DNA of 64,000 nucleotides from Enterosoma sp964427595 (GTDB taxonomy: Bacteria; Bacillota_I; Bacilli_A; RFN20; CAG-288), in NCBI GenBank assembly GCA_964427595.1, contig CAYRUQ010000004.1, positions 10,209-74,208 of the forward strand, read 5' to 3'. Below the pieces are notes generated by a model that worked only from the letters and a program-made list of their open reading frames with translations, searched no databases and was not told the DNA's origin. Shown here in pieces: positions 18,355 to 27,078 of this stretch (the first letter of the stretch is position 1; every line of letters starts with the position of its first letter). Made by a program: the position numbers and the translations under genes.

Positions 18355-20744
18355 ACTTTTTCCTCCTTGAAGAAACGCTTGAGAGTTGACTTGACTTGGC
18401 TAGGTGAGATGGCCTTAACCGCTTGTGGATAAGTTCCTAATATCTCTTCTTTATATGTTTTGTTTGCGAATCTCTGATCGATGAAGAGAATGAATCCTTT
18501 ATCCTCTGGTGTTCTGATGACTCGACCAGCAGCTTGAAAGACTTTATTTAAACCAGGATAAGCATAAGCGTAGAGATAACCTTTTTGTTTATTCTCTTCA
18601 TCATCGAAGTATTCTTTAATTTTATCTCTTTCAAAATTGATTTGTGGTATTCCAACCGAGATGATGATGGCTCCTATTAATCTATCACCGACTAAATCGA
18701 TACCTTCTGAGAAGATGCCACCTAAAACTAAAACACCGATTGTTGTTTTAACATTGTCACTTTGAAATCGACTGAGGAAGTTTTCTTTCTCTAACTCATT
18801 CATCGACTTCTCTTGGAAGAAAATATCAGTATCTTCTAAAGGATCAGTTTCAAAGTACCTTTTTAGATTACTTAAATATTCATAAGAAGGACAGAAAATG
18901 AAAAAATTACCTTTCACTGAAGTGACTGCTGCTTTGATCAGTTCATAGATATGAGGAAGAGTATTTTCTCTTTGAGAATACTTCAAAGAATAGAGAGTAC
19001 TGATTAGAACCTTGCAATTTTCTTTAGGGAATGGAGATTCTAAAACTAATCTATCAGTGATATTTTCTCCACCACCTAATAAATCGATGTAATAATCCTT
19101 AGGAGACAGAGTGGCAGAAAAGAAGATTGAACTTTTAAAACGAGAGACGATATCAGTGATGTATTGTCTACTTGCGATATTTGCGATTTTTAAAGCTATC
19201 ACTTCGGCGTCTCTATTTAACATCAAATAAAAACAGAAGTTCTCTCTATCATTAGAACTGATCTCAAGAAGTGATTGAAAATCCATCAAAGTGTAGAAGA
19301 GATCCATCAGTTTATCTTCGACTAACTCCGGATATTTCTTAAAACAGTCTCTTAATTCATCAACCAAATCAGAGACTAACTCGACGATTTCTTCAGGTAT
19401 ATTTTCTATCTCGTAAATGAGTTCTTTGATGAAGGTTTGAGAAGAAGTATCTATCTCAAATTCGTTAAATAAGTTGATGAGTTTAGCGAGATTTCTATGA
19501 ACGAGTCTATATTCGTCACCACTAGCTAAATGATGAGCTTCTTTGAGTACTTCTTTAGTCAAAACAGCTGAATAGAGTTCTCTTACTCTATCTGGTAAGT
19601 TGTGACATTCATCAATGAGAAGATAGTTATTTCTAAGATCACCTTCATCAAGAAAACGAAGAGCGACATCTGGATTGAAGATATAGGTGTAATCACAGAT
19701 TAAAACATCCATGAATTTTGAGATCTCAAACTGGAATTGATAAGGACACATCACATTTTTATAACAAGCATCTTTGATCACTTCTTTGTCGATGATGTCG
19801 TTAACATATAGAACATCCAAAATGACATCTAATAGTTTGTCATAGAAATTTCTTGCGAAAGGACATTCATCAGGATTGCAGTGTCCTTTCTTATCATTAA
19901 AACAGATGTTATCTCTAGCTGTGAATTCTTCACATTTAGCTTTAGAACCCATGTTCGCAAAGAGTTTTAAAGTGCCAACTGCTATTTTCTTAATTGAGTT
20001 TTTACTAGTTAAATAGAATATTTGATCCGCTTTATGCTCTGAGAATCTCTTAAGACTCGGATAGAGGACAGAGACGGTTTTACCGATACCAGTAGGGGCT
20101 TCGATATAGACATTTCTATTTTCATCTTCCGCTTTTGAGATGAAATCCATCATCCTTTGCTGCCCTTTTCTAACAGATGCAAAGGGGAACTGAATATCTC
20201 TCCAAGATTCATCTCTTTCTACTTTCATCTTTTGAATCTTAGAGATGAAACGGACAAATCTGATGACTAAATCATTGATGTAGGAAGAGAGTTCTTCATA
20301 GGTGTAGATTCGTTTGATGTGTTTGATTAATTTCGTGTTTCTTTGACTGATGTAAGTCAGTTGAACAGCCATGTTTTCTAAAGAGTGTTGTTTTGCATAC
20401 ATGTAGGCATAAAACATCGCTTGTCCCAAATGCCATTCACCTTGTTCAAGAATGAAGTCATCAAGTTTTGCATTGGTGGTTTTGATCTCTTCGATCACAT
20501 AATTAAGACCATCGTTGAAGAGACCATCGGCTTTGCCGGAGACTTTGACTTGAAAATCATCAACATAAAAAGTCTCCGAAAGCGAATATTCAGCTTGATA
20601 ACCAGAGACCTGCTTGCTTTGATAGTAGCGATGTAAATTGCTACCCTCATTCATGCTGGTTTGGTTGAAAATTCTAATGTCTAAGTGGCCTCTTCTAAGG
20701 AGAGTATCCACGATATCATGTACTGACAAAGATAGAGTATGCAT
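18351..20744 (-). CDS. XPD/DinG-like helicase with N-terminal nuclease-like domain
   Basis: This 797-residue superfamily 2 helicase belongs to the Rad3/XPD/DinG group. An N-terminal PD-(D/E)xK nuclease-like domain (SGKADGLF ... VIEEIKTT, about residues 60-95) is followed by Walker A EAPTGIGKT (about 215), an Fe-S cluster region with spaced cysteines (KCEEF, ICFND, HCNPDECPF), the DECH box (LIDECHNL) and C-terminal helicase motifs ending QAAGRVIRTPED. Family members unwind 5'-3' DNA in repair. A TAGAAT -10 lies 10 bases before ATG 20744, with no Shine-Dalgarno, so the mRNA is nearly leaderless. It heads the lepA operon. Confidence 0.88.
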   Translation of the reverse strand: MHTLSLSVHDIVDTLLRRGHLDIRIFNQTSMNEGSNLHRYYQSKQVSGYQAEYSLSETFYVDDFQVKVSGKADGLFNDGLNYVIEEIKTTNAKLDDFILEQGEWHLGQAMFYAYMYAKQHSLENMAVQLTYISQRNTKLIKHIKRIYTYEELSSYINDLVIRFVRFISKIQKMKVERDESWRDIQFPFASVRKGQQRMMDFISKAEDENRNVYIEAPTGIGKTVSVLYPSLKRFSEHKADQIFYLTSKNSIKKIAVGTLKLFANMGSKAKCEEFTARDNICFNDKKGHCNPDECPFARNFYDKLLDVILDVLYVNDIIDKEVIKDACYKNVMCPYQFQFEISKFMDVLICDYTYIFNPDVALRFLDEGDLRNNYLLIDECHNLPDRVRELYSAVLTKEVLKEAHHLASGDEYRLVHRNLAKLINLFNEFEIDTSSQTFIKELIYEIENIPEEIVELVSDLVDELRDCFKKYPELVEDKLMDLFYTLMDFQSLLEISSNDRENFCFYLMLNRDAEVIALKIANIASRQYITDIVSRFKSSIFFSATLSPKDYYIDLLGGGENITDRLVLESPFPKENCKVLISTLYSLKYSQRENTLPHIYELIKAAVTSVKGNFFIFCPSYEYLSNLKRYFETDPLEDTDIFFQEKSMNELEKENFLSRFQSDNVKTTIGVLVLGGIFSEGIDLVGDRLIGAIIISVGIPQINFERDKIKEYFDDEENKQKGYLYAYAYPGLNKVFQAAGRVIRTPEDKGFILFIDQRFANKTYKEEILGTYPQAVKAISPSQVKSTLKRFFKEEKV

Positions 20745-20796
20745 AACGCATGATATTCTACCATTTTTTTACTAATTTCTCTGTTATTCTTCTATC

Positions 20797-21876
20797 TTAA
20801 TCTTTATTTTTATGTGTGATTATCTCAGTTGCTTCAGCGTTACCACGATAGAAAGCTCTCTTTAAATGGAAGATGGCAGCTTTGTTCTCTTCATGTTCAA
20901 GATAAAAATGATAAAGCTCCATATCAATTTGGTCATCTTTCTTTGCTAACTTTTTTAAGATGGATAATCCTTCTTTTTGAGTCTCTTTATCCATCAAAAG
21001 TTCATCCGCATATTTCTTGCCATCACCACCATTTTCATAACTTCTTTGGTAGAAACTGTAATAAGTGATATCTTCTTCACTTTTAGCGATATCACCTAGA
21101 AGCTCTAAAGCTTCTTTATCTTGACCTGCTCTTTCTAAATAGATTTTGGAAAGGGATTTTAAGAAAGGATCAGTACTAGTTAAACAAAGTTTACCAGCTA
21201 GCAGATGACATTTTGGTTCTCCTAAATCTGACCCAACTCTGAATAACAAACGGGCCTTATCAAAATCTTGATGGTGGAATCTTTCATCAAAATAAGCTTG
21301 TCCTAGATAATAGAAACTCTCTTTTTCTTCCATACCATTCGCTTTAGTGAGGAGTTTCCAACCTTCTTCATTTTCTTCGTTTAGATAAATAAAACCTAGA
21401 TAAGTGAAACACTTCTTATCTTCATTATTTAGTAAGAGCATCTGTTTGGCTTTTTCGTAATCTCTCTCACAACCTATCCCTTTGAAATAACACTCGCCTA
21501 GTTTGACAGATGCTTTTTGTAAGCCTTCATCAAAAGCTTTTTGAAAACAAGAAAAGGCTTGGACATCATCTTTGCCATAAGGTTTTATCCCCTTTAGATA
21601 AAACAAGCCAATTAGATAAATAGCTTCCTCATCATTCTTCTTTCGTAATGAATTCAAATCGATGACTAGAGAGTAAGGAATCTCATCATTATTATCTGCA
21701 AGACATAATCTTGCGTACATCAACACTTCATCTCTTCTTAAAACACTCTTTTTACCGAGAACAATCTTGTATCTCAGTCTTTCAAAAGCGCAAAGAGATA
21801 GAGCTTCTGGGCTAGAAGTCTCAGACTTCAACAACTCTTCCCCAGTTAAATAGATCTGATCATATATAGTAGACAC
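20797..21876 (-). CDS. Sel1-like repeat (TPR-type) protein
   Basis: This 359-residue protein is built from Sel1-like repeats (for example EAIYLIGLFYLKG, KASVKLGECYFKGIGC, CFTYLGFIYLNEE and SFYYLGQAYFDE), about 36 residues each, which form a superhelical protein-interaction scaffold. The open frame extends upstream into the tRNA-Phe gene, but GTG 21876 has GAGGAG 8 bases upstream and a promoter (TTGGGC-16-TAGAAT, about 21893-21920) lies just before it, so I chose GTG. No signal peptide, so it is cytoplasmic. The partner is unknown. Confidence 0.82.
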   Translation of the reverse strand: MSTIYDQIYLTGEELLKSETSSPEALSLCAFERLRYKIVLGKKSVLRRDEVLMYARLCLADNNDEIPYSLVIDLNSLRKKNDEEAIYLIGLFYLKGIKPYGKDDVQAFSCFQKAFDEGLQKASVKLGECYFKGIGCERDYEKAKQMLLLNNEDKKCFTYLGFIYLNEENEEGWKLLTKANGMEEKESFYYLGQAYFDERFHHQDFDKARLLFRVGSDLGEPKCHLLAGKLCLTSTDPFLKSLSKIYLERAGQDKEALELLGDIAKSEEDITYYSFYQRSYENGGDGKKYADELLMDKETQKEGLSILKKLAKKDDQIDMELYHFYLEHEENKAAIFHLKRAFYRGNAEATEIITHKNKD

Positions 21877-22003
21877 GATATATTCTCCTCGCCTTATTCT
21901 AGGTATTAAATTGCAAAGCCCAATTTTTCTGAACTCTATTAGTCCCATTTCAATACCAAAATAGTCCCTAAAAAATGTCAATTTGATTGCAAAGAAAAAA
22001 CAC

Positions 22004-22032
22004 TTGAAGTAAATCTTGCTGTGGTATAGAAT
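22004..22032 (+). promoter_or_regulatory. tRNA-Phe promoter
   Basis: TTGAAG, 17 bp spacer, TAGAAT; predicted start about 22039, nine bases before the tRNA. Confidence 0.8.
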
Positions 22033-22047
22033 AACAAGGCTTGTCAA

Positions 22048-22123
22048 GGCCCGATAGCTCAGTTGGCAGAGCAAAGGACTGAAAATCCTTGTGTCAGCAG
22101 TTCGATTCTGCTTTGGGCCACCA
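22048..22123 (+). tRNA. tRNA-Phe (GAA)
   Basis: A full cloverleaf can be drawn: acceptor GGCCCGA/TTGGGCC with one G-T pair, D arm GCTC/GAGC, anticodon loop CTGAAAA (anticodon GAA), T loop TTCGATT, discriminator A and an encoded CCA. A promoter precedes and a terminator follows, so it is transcribed alone. Confidence 0.97.
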
Positions 22124-22136
22124 TCTTAAAAATATG

Positions 22137-22168
22137 TCTGACTGCTCCTAGGGCGGTCAGATTTTTTT
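22137..22168 (+). terminator. Terminator after tRNA-Phe
   Basis: TCTGAC pairs with GTCAGA, extended by GC pairs around CTCCTAGG, followed by seven T. Confidence 0.85.
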
Positions 22169-22243
22169 GTTTATTATCATATTTCGAAGAAGACCTTAGT
22201 CTATTTTGATAAAGCAAAGACTAGACGTTTTAGCCAGTAAACT

Positions 22244-22327
22244 TGCGGAAATTCAATATTCTGGGGTTATATATACCTGCGGAAATTCAATATTTAGCAA
22301 TATCTAAACTTGCGGAAATTCAATATT
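22244..22327 (+). repeat. Three identical 17-bp direct repeats
   Basis: TGCGGAAATTCAATATT occurs at 22244-22260, 22278-22294 and 22311-22327, with 34- and 33-bp periods. The first and third share a longer flank (AACT). The third copy starts at the -35 position (TTGCGG) of a TG-extended -10 (TGTTAAAAT, ending 22339) for the ATPase gene. This looks like a repeated operator, not a CRISPR array: repeat and gap are too short and there are no cas genes. The repeat was not seen elsewhere in the window. Confidence 0.85.
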
Positions 22328-22360
22328 TGCTGTTAAAATCTCAAAGTAGAGGGGTGAATG

Positions 22361-23704
22361 ATGATATTTAAAAGAAAGATTTATAATCGTTTACTTGAAT
22401 TTAAAAAGCAGAGAGGTAAATATTCTCTGCTGGTTGAAGGTGCTAGACGAATAGGAAAAACGACAACTCTTCGTGAATTTGCTAAAAATGAGTACGAGAG
22501 TTTTATCTTTGTAGATTTTCAAGCTGATAAAAGAAAAGCAACTGAAGCTTTTGACGAACTACCAGACCTCGATTCTTTTTTTAGAGTTTTAATGCTTAAT
22601 TACAACACTCTTCTTGTTAAAGAAAAATCCCTAATTGTTTTTGATGAAGTTCAATTCTTTCCTAAAGCAAGAGAAGCTCTTAAACAATTAGTAGCTGATG
22701 GACGTTATGACTTTATAGCTACCGGATCACTTCTATCCATCAAAAGCAATGTTAAAGATATTCTTATTCCTAGTGAAGAAGAGAGAATATCGATGTATCC
22801 GATGGATTTTGAAGAGTTTTGTCTTGCTACAGATAACGAACTTCTTTATTCCTATATCAGACAATGTTTTGAAGACAAGAAGCCTCTTTTAGAAACACAA
22901 CACCAAAAAGCAATGAAATTATTCAGAACATATCTAGCTGTAGGAGGTATGCCACAAGCTGTAAATGATTATGTTGAAGGTCGTTCTTTTCAAGAGATTG
23001 ATAAGACAAAGCGAATGATTTTACAGCTTTATAAAGATGATTTAAAAAAGTTAGATACTCTCTACAAATATAGATGCGATGCTGTTTTAAGATTGCTTCC
23101 AAATGAACTTGAATCTCATTCTAGAATCTTTCGCACATCTAGAATCTTTCAAACTGATTCAGCAAGAAGGGTCAACACTTTCAATGCTATTGAAGATAGT
23201 AAGATTGTCAATGTTTGCCGTTTCTTAGAACAACCGAGTATAGATTTCAATCAATATGCAGAAGAGAGCAAATTCAAACTCTATCTTGCTGATACCGGTC
23301 TATTAACGACGATGATTTATCAAGACTCAGAAGCGCCATTAGAAGATGGAATTTACCATCGCTTGATAGCTGATAAACTCTCCACTAATGATGGAATGCT
23401 ATATGAAAATGTAGTCGCTCAAGCATTTAAATCACAAGGAAGACAGTTGTACTACCATGCATTTCAAGATGAGAATAAACATCGCTATGAGCTTGATTTT
23501 CTTCTTAGAAGGGGCAAAAAGATTGTACCTGTAGAGGTTAAATCTTCGAGAAATATTCAACATACCTCTTTAGATAAATCGATGATTAAATATTCATCAA
23601 TTTTTATAAACCCAATTATTCTTTCATCTAAAAACTATACGAAATATGGCATTTATAATTATTTCCCTTTATATATGACTTCTTTGATTGCTGAAAAACT
23701 TTAG
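22361..23704 (+). CDS. AAA_14/DUF4143 family ATPase
   Basis: This 447-residue protein has an N-terminal AAA ATPase with Walker A GARRIGKTT (residues 27-35), Walker B LIVFDEVQ, sensor ATGSLL and the AAA_14 follow-on SMYPMDFEEF, then a DUF4143 C-terminal domain resembling a restriction-like PD-(D/E)xK fold (YELDFLLRRGKKIVPVEVKSS, about 370-392). The family is widespread, often patchily distributed and strain-variable; its role is not established (toxin, mobile or regulatory roles are speculative). Two ATGs are possible; 22361 has the better spacing from AGAGGGG. The direct repeats just upstream suggest dedicated control. Confidence 0.9.
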   Translation: MIFKRKIYNRLLEFKKQRGKYSLLVEGARRIGKTTTLREFAKNEYESFIFVDFQADKRKATEAFDELPDLDSFFRVLMLNYNTLLVKEKSLIVFDEVQFFPKAREALKQLVADGRYDFIATGSLLSIKSNVKDILIPSEEERISMYPMDFEEFCLATDNELLYSYIRQCFEDKKPLLETQHQKAMKLFRTYLAVGGMPQAVNDYVEGRSFQEIDKTKRMILQLYKDDLKKLDTLYKYRCDAVLRLLPNELESHSRIFRTSRIFQTDSARRVNTFNAIEDSKIVNVCRFLEQPSIDFNQYAEESKFKLYLADTGLLTTMIYQDSEAPLEDGIYHRLIADKLSTNDGMLYENVVAQAFKSQGRQLYYHAFQDENKHRYELDFLLRRGKKIVPVEVKSSRNIQHTSLDKSMIKYSSIFINPIILSSKNYTKYGIYNYFPLYMTSLIAEKL

Positions 23705-23978
23705 TTTACATAACCGACTATAATATTTAAAACACTTGTTTGATCTTTTATAAAAATGGCAATTTCACATACTGAATTTTCTATTAAGAATGACAGGTTG
23801 ATTAATAGTATATAATCCAAATAAATTTCATTCTTTTCCAAAAGATAAAAAATTAGTCGCATAGATTACTAGTTTGATTGATTTTCTTAGAAAAAATTGG
23901 TTTTTAAAGTGTTTATAGGCTCAAACGATGAAAAAATAGCATTTTTCCCATATAATAAAAACAGGAGGAAGAAGGTGT
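23705..23978. other. AT-rich intergenic region with alsD promoter
   Basis: This 274-base gap holds no convincing gene. A TATAAT at 23951-23956 with AGGAGG 11 bases before ATG 23979 serves the acetolactate decarboxylase gene. Another TATAAT-like site lies near 23811. A short frame running into the next gene is an out-of-frame shadow. Confidence 0.5.
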
Positions 23979-24680
23979 ATGAAATCGAAGATGTATCAAG
24001 TTTCCACGATGCAAGCTTTGATGATGGGAGATTACTTCGGCTGTATCAACATCAGAGAGATTTTGATGAAAGCCGATGTTGGTATTGGAATTTATGATTC
24101 TTTAGATGGTGAAGCAATATTCTATAAAGGAAATGCCTATAGTTTCAGAGCAGATGGAACTAATTTGCCGGTGCTAACACCAGAAACACAACTCGCTTTC
24201 TTTATCGGAGCAAAGTTTGATGATAGTGTTAAGAAAATCCCAGTCGCCTTCAACACCTATGCTGGTTTAAGAAAACAAGTATTAACTCATTTAGATAAAA
24301 ACTACTTTTATTTACTCACGATGGAAGGTCGTTTCACTCTCAAAACTAGATCTATTCCTAAACAAAAGAAACCATTTAAACCTTTTTATGAAGTCGTGGA
24401 ACAACAAGTGACATTCGATTATCAGGATGTCGATGGCGTTGTTGTCGGTTTCTATTGTCCAGATTATTTTGAGGGTATCAACTTTAAAGGATTCCACCTT
24501 CACTTCTTATCAAATGATTTAACTAAAGGCGGTCATATTTTAAAAATTGCTTCCAAGAAAGCGACGATCAGAATCAATAAGCTTACTACCTATCAACTTA
24601 GACTTCCTCAGGATAGTCTCTTCAACAGGATGAATTTGAATAAAGATCTCAGTGAACAGACGAAGAAAGCGGAAGGGTAA
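23979..24680 (+). CDS. alsD: Alpha-acetolactate decarboxylase
   Basis: This enzyme converts alpha-acetolactate to acetoin and CO2 in the butanediol/acetoin pathway, a route that disposes of pyruvate with less acid. The 233-residue length matches the family (about 235-260). Diagnostic segments are YQVSTMQALMMGDY at the N-terminus, GVVVGFYCPDYFEGIN, and the metal-binding HLHF...GGH cluster (about residues 170-185) that holds the catalytic zinc. AGGAGG precedes ATG 23979. The acetolactate synthase gene is not adjacent. The gene stands alone between the ATPase and an unknown gene. Confidence 0.95.
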   Translation: MKSKMYQVSTMQALMMGDYFGCINIREILMKADVGIGIYDSLDGEAIFYKGNAYSFRADGTNLPVLTPETQLAFFIGAKFDDSVKKIPVAFNTYAGLRKQVLTHLDKNYFYLLTMEGRFTLKTRSIPKQKKPFKPFYEVVEQQVTFDYQDVDGVVVGFYCPDYFEGINFKGFHLHFLSNDLTKGGHILKIASKKATIRINKLTTYQLRLPQDSLFNRMNLNKDLSEQTKKAEG

Positions 24681-24799
24681 TAGCATCTAAATTTTCTTTA
24701 AGCACTTTTAATAAAAGTTAATATACGTTTATAATTTACTTATAGTTGTTTCTTATCTATTTAGCAAAAAATTGTATGCATCTAGGAGGGAATACAGTT

Positions 24800-25261
24800 A
24801 TGGCAAAGAATAAAAACGCAAAAAAATTAGATTTGACTAACCTTGTTCAAGGCGTTTATTTAAATGAAGTCTCTTTTGGACAGCTTCATCTTCTTGATGA
24901 AGTCGCTTCTCCCTATGGTGGAGTTGAATACTTCTATAAAGGTAGAATTCATAAAGGTACCTTAAATCTTAGCAGTGGAGGGAGTGCTGAACACTTAATC
25001 CCTGCTCATAAACCTGAAGCTCATGGCTATACTCTTCAAGGCGAAGCGAGAAAATTGTTTGAAGCTACCAATGCTCTTACAGTCCAAGATGATAAGCAGG
25101 ATTCCACTTACATTTATATCAATCCTAAGAGCACTTTGAAGTATATCGGCAATCCTACCAAGGAATATGAGCTTTACATCAGAATCTTCAACGATTTCAA
25201 CGCTCCTGCTACTTTGGCTGATGATAACCGTTGGGCCGTCATCTATGCTAAAGCCGCTTAA
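24800..25261 (+). CDS. Conserved hypothetical protein
   Basis: This 153-residue soluble protein is not recognised. It has a basic start (MAKNKNAKK), then a likely beta-rich body with several Gly/Ser turns (NLSSGGSAEHL) and aromatic strands (TYIYINPKS). No signal peptide, membrane segment or metal motif is visible. ATG 24800 was chosen because GGAGGG lies 9 bases upstream; the earlier in-frame ATG 24746 lacks a site. A TATAAT near 24732 gives a separate promoter, and a strong terminator follows, so it is monocistronic. Confidence 0.75.
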   Translation: MAKNKNAKKLDLTNLVQGVYLNEVSFGQLHLLDEVASPYGGVEYFYKGRIHKGTLNLSSGGSAEHLIPAHKPEAHGYTLQGEARKLFEATNALTVQDDKQDSTYIYINPKSTLKYIGNPTKEYELYIRIFNDFNAPATLADDNRWAVIYAKAA

Positions 25262-25317
25262 TTAAATTGGAATTCTACTAGATATCTCAAATAAAGAGAT
25301 ACTTTCAATAAAGCACT

Positions 25318-25348
25318 AAAAAAGCCTCGTTTTGTCGGCGAGGCTTTT
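25318..25348. terminator. Bidirectional terminator
   Basis: AAAAGCCTCG / CGAGGCTTTT with a 9-base loop and T-runs on both strands, between the hypothetical gene and convergent rubredoxin. Confidence 0.9.
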
Positions 25349-25359
25349 ACTTTTAAGAA

Positions 25360-25500
25360 TTAATCAATCTGTTCGAATTGATCTTTTCCAACTCCACAAA
25401 GTGGGCAGATGTAATCATCGGGTATTTCGTCTTCTTCGGTCTCATAGACATAGCCACAGACCAAACAACGGAAATGGTGAATCTTCTTTTCTTCAGACAT
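25360..25500 (-). CDS. Rubredoxin
   Basis: A 46-residue one-iron electron carrier. Cysteines C12-x2-C15-G and C32-P-L-C35-G are the standard Fe(Cys)4 ligands, with the typical acidic DDYICPLCG loop. ATG 25500 has GGAGG 9 bases upstream; the longer frame from 25617 lacks a site. Rubredoxins commonly serve anaerobes in superoxide and peroxide reduction; the partner enzyme is not here. It faces queT divergently. Confidence 0.93.
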   Translation of the reverse strand: MSEEKKIHHFRCLVCGYVYETEEDEIPDDYICPLCGVGKDQFEQID

Positions 25501-25578
25501 ATTTTCTACCTCCACTGATATTTTAATCGTAAATAGAAAAGATGTCTTAATTATGCTCAAAAATATGCTTATATCATC

Positions 25579-25607
25579 TTGTCTTTTCAAGAGTATGAAT
25601 ATAGAAT
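25579..25607 (+). promoter_or_regulatory. queT promoter
   Basis: TTGTCT, 17 bp spacer, TAGAAT; predicted start about 25614, just before the preQ1 aptamer. Confidence 0.82.
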
Positions 25608-25616
25608 ACTTGCACA

Positions 25617-25663
25617 ACTGGTGGGTCTACCCATGATACCCCACCTAAAACATTAACAGGGGG
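25617..25663 (+). promoter_or_regulatory. preQ1-I riboswitch
   Basis: GGTGGG (25620-25625) pairs with CCCACC (25640-25645) around a loop beginning TCTA and ending ATAC. An A-rich tail (TAAAACATTAACA) leads into AGGGGG. The arrangement (GGGTC stem start, ATACCCC, A-rich pseudoknot strand ending in GG) follows class I preQ1 aptamers such as the Thermoanaerobacter one. The terminal G-run is the queT ribosome-binding site, 8 bases before ATG, so ligand binding should hide it and block translation. The aptamer class is my reading; the queT context supports it strongly. Confidence 0.82.
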
Positions 25664-25671
25664 CTTTTTTA

Positions 25672-26253
25672 ATGGAAGAAGAGATTGAAAAAAAGACTAT
25701 CAAAGAAAGACTGAAAGAGTATTTCAGTTGCTACAAACTGACGACAAGAGACATCGCTACTAACGCATTAGTCGGTGCTTTGTATGTTGCACTTACCTAT
25801 GCATTTTATTGGTGTTCATACGGGATGATTCAATTCAGAATATCAGAGTTTCTGATGCTTTTAGTTTTCTTTAATCCTAACTATATCTATGGTCTTACTA
25901 TCGGTTGCGTGCTTGCTAATATCTATTCGGTTACAGCCGGCCTTTCACCTTTAGATATGGTCTTTGGCTCACTAGCTACCCTTCTTGCTTGTCTTCTCAT
26001 GTCTCCGATGAGACATCTGTTCTTCGCTAGCTTGATTCCTGCTTTGACTAATGGAGTCATCGTCGGAGCAGAACTGACTTTCTTGATTGAAGGAAGTGAA
26101 GTTGCTTTTTGGATCAACTTCGGTTGGGTCTTCTTAGGTGAGTTAGTAGTAGTCAGTATCTTCAGTTACACTTTGTTCATGATATTGATGAAGAAAAATA
26201 AGTCGTTTCCACATCTGATAAACGCTAAACGAAATCTTGATTTTAAGTTTTAG
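25672..26253 (+). CDS. queT: QueT-type queuosine precursor transporter (ECF S component)
   Basis: This 193-residue membrane protein has about five hydrophobic segments and the family signature IATNALVGALYVALTYAF ... IQFRISEFLMLLVFFNP. QueT proteins are the substrate-binding S components of energy-coupling-factor transporters for queuine/preQ precursors used in tRNA wobble modification; the shared EcfA/EcfT module is elsewhere. Regulation by the preQ1 riboswitch directly upstream supports the substrate. A 20-residue charged N-terminus is cytoplasmic. The gene is monocistronic. Confidence 0.93.
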   Translation: MEEEIEKKTIKERLKEYFSCYKLTTRDIATNALVGALYVALTYAFYWCSYGMIQFRISEFLMLLVFFNPNYIYGLTIGCVLANIYSVTAGLSPLDMVFGSLATLLACLLMSPMRHLFFASLIPALTNGVIVGAELTFLIEGSEVAFWINFGWVFLGELVVVSIFSYTLFMILMKKNKSFPHLINAKRNLDFKF

Positions 26254-26302
26254 TTTGTTCGATGAATTTTTCCACACTTTCTTTTCTCAGTGAAAGGGAA
26301 AA

Positions 26303-26330
26303 TTGATATTTTGTCTTGTTGCGTTATAAT
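26303..26330 (+). promoter_or_regulatory. Promoter of LytTR two-component operon
   Basis: TTGATA, 16 bp spacer, TATAAT, 29 bases before ATG 26360, with GGAAGGAAAG as ribosome-binding site. Confidence 0.75.
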
Positions 26331-26359
26331 TCAACTAGTAATAACTGGAAGGAAAGAAT

Positions 26360-27076
26360 ATGAGAGTTGCTATCGTCGATGACGAAGAGAAGGCAATTGA
26401 AGTTTTTGAAGGCTTTATTAGTCAGTATGCCGAAAAGAACAACCTAAGCTTTCATGTTGATAAATATAAAGATGGCTCAGCTTTTTTAGATAGTTATAAC
26501 GGCGGTTATGACATCGTTTTTATGGATATAGCGATGCCTGGATTAAATGGTATCGAGACCGCTAGGAACATGCGTGAGATTGATTCAACAGTCATCTTGA
26601 TATTCATGACAAGTCTTGCTCAATATGCGATCAAAGGTTATGAGGTCGATGCTTTTGATTACTTAGTCAAACCGATAAGTTATGAACTCTTTTCGATCAA
26701 ATTAGATAAGTGTCGTTCGATACTGAAGAAGAGACAACCCAAAACTTTCTTGATCAAGAGCGCTACTGAAACCTATGTTGTTCCTTTTAATGACATCAAG
26801 TATGTGGAAAGTATCAAGCACTATCTCTTCTTCCACCTCTCTGATAAAGAGATTAAGATGAGAGGAACTTTAAACGATATTAAGGCTGAATTCATTAAAA
26901 ACAACTTTGTTGAAATCAATCGTTCTTTATTAGTTAATCTCTCTTTTGTCGACGGATATAATAACAGTGAAGTTATCGTCGCTGGTGAGACATTGCCACT
27001 GAGTAGGATTTATAAGACTGCTTTTCTTGATAAGTTGACAAGATTTATGGGGAGGGCAGTTCCTAGCGGAAGGTAA
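26360..27076 (+). CDS. LytTR-family response regulator (AgrA/VirR-like)
   Basis: This 238-residue transcription factor has a receiver domain (1-120) with acidic pocket D7-D8, phosphoacceptor D56 (DIVFMD) and KP near residue 104. A LytTR DNA-binding domain follows (about 135-235; FNDIKYVESIKHYLFFH, FVEINRSLLVNL). LytTR regulators bind pairs of roughly 9-bp direct repeats two helical turns apart. It sits two bases before its histidine kinase. The matching direct repeat in front of the GH3 gene (28365-28399) suggests that gene is the target; no peptide signal gene was found. Confidence 0.93.
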   Translation: MRVAIVDDEEKAIEVFEGFISQYAEKNNLSFHVDKYKDGSAFLDSYNGGYDIVFMDIAMPGLNGIETARNMREIDSTVILIFMTSLAQYAIKGYEVDAFDYLVKPISYELFSIKLDKCRSILKKRQPKTFLIKSATETYVVPFNDIKYVESIKHYLFFHLSDKEIKMRGTLNDIKAEFIKNNFVEINRSLLVNLSFVDGYNNSEVIVAGETLPLSRIYKTAFLDKLTRFMGRAVPSGR

Positions 27077-27078
27077 AG

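Noticed and set aside
21877..22074. N-terminal extension of the Sel1 protein into tRNA-Phe
   Set aside because: It would overlap the tRNA and its promoter; GTG 21876 has a strong GAGGAG and a promoter just upstream.
22244..22327. Three direct repeats as a CRISPR array
   Set aside because: The repeat is 17 bp with 16-17 bp gaps, only three copies, no cas genes, and it overlaps a promoter.
23705..23978. Decayed gene or mobile-element remnant before alsD
   Set aside because: No terminal repeats, no recognisable protein fragments in any frame; treated as plain AT-rich intergenic DNA.
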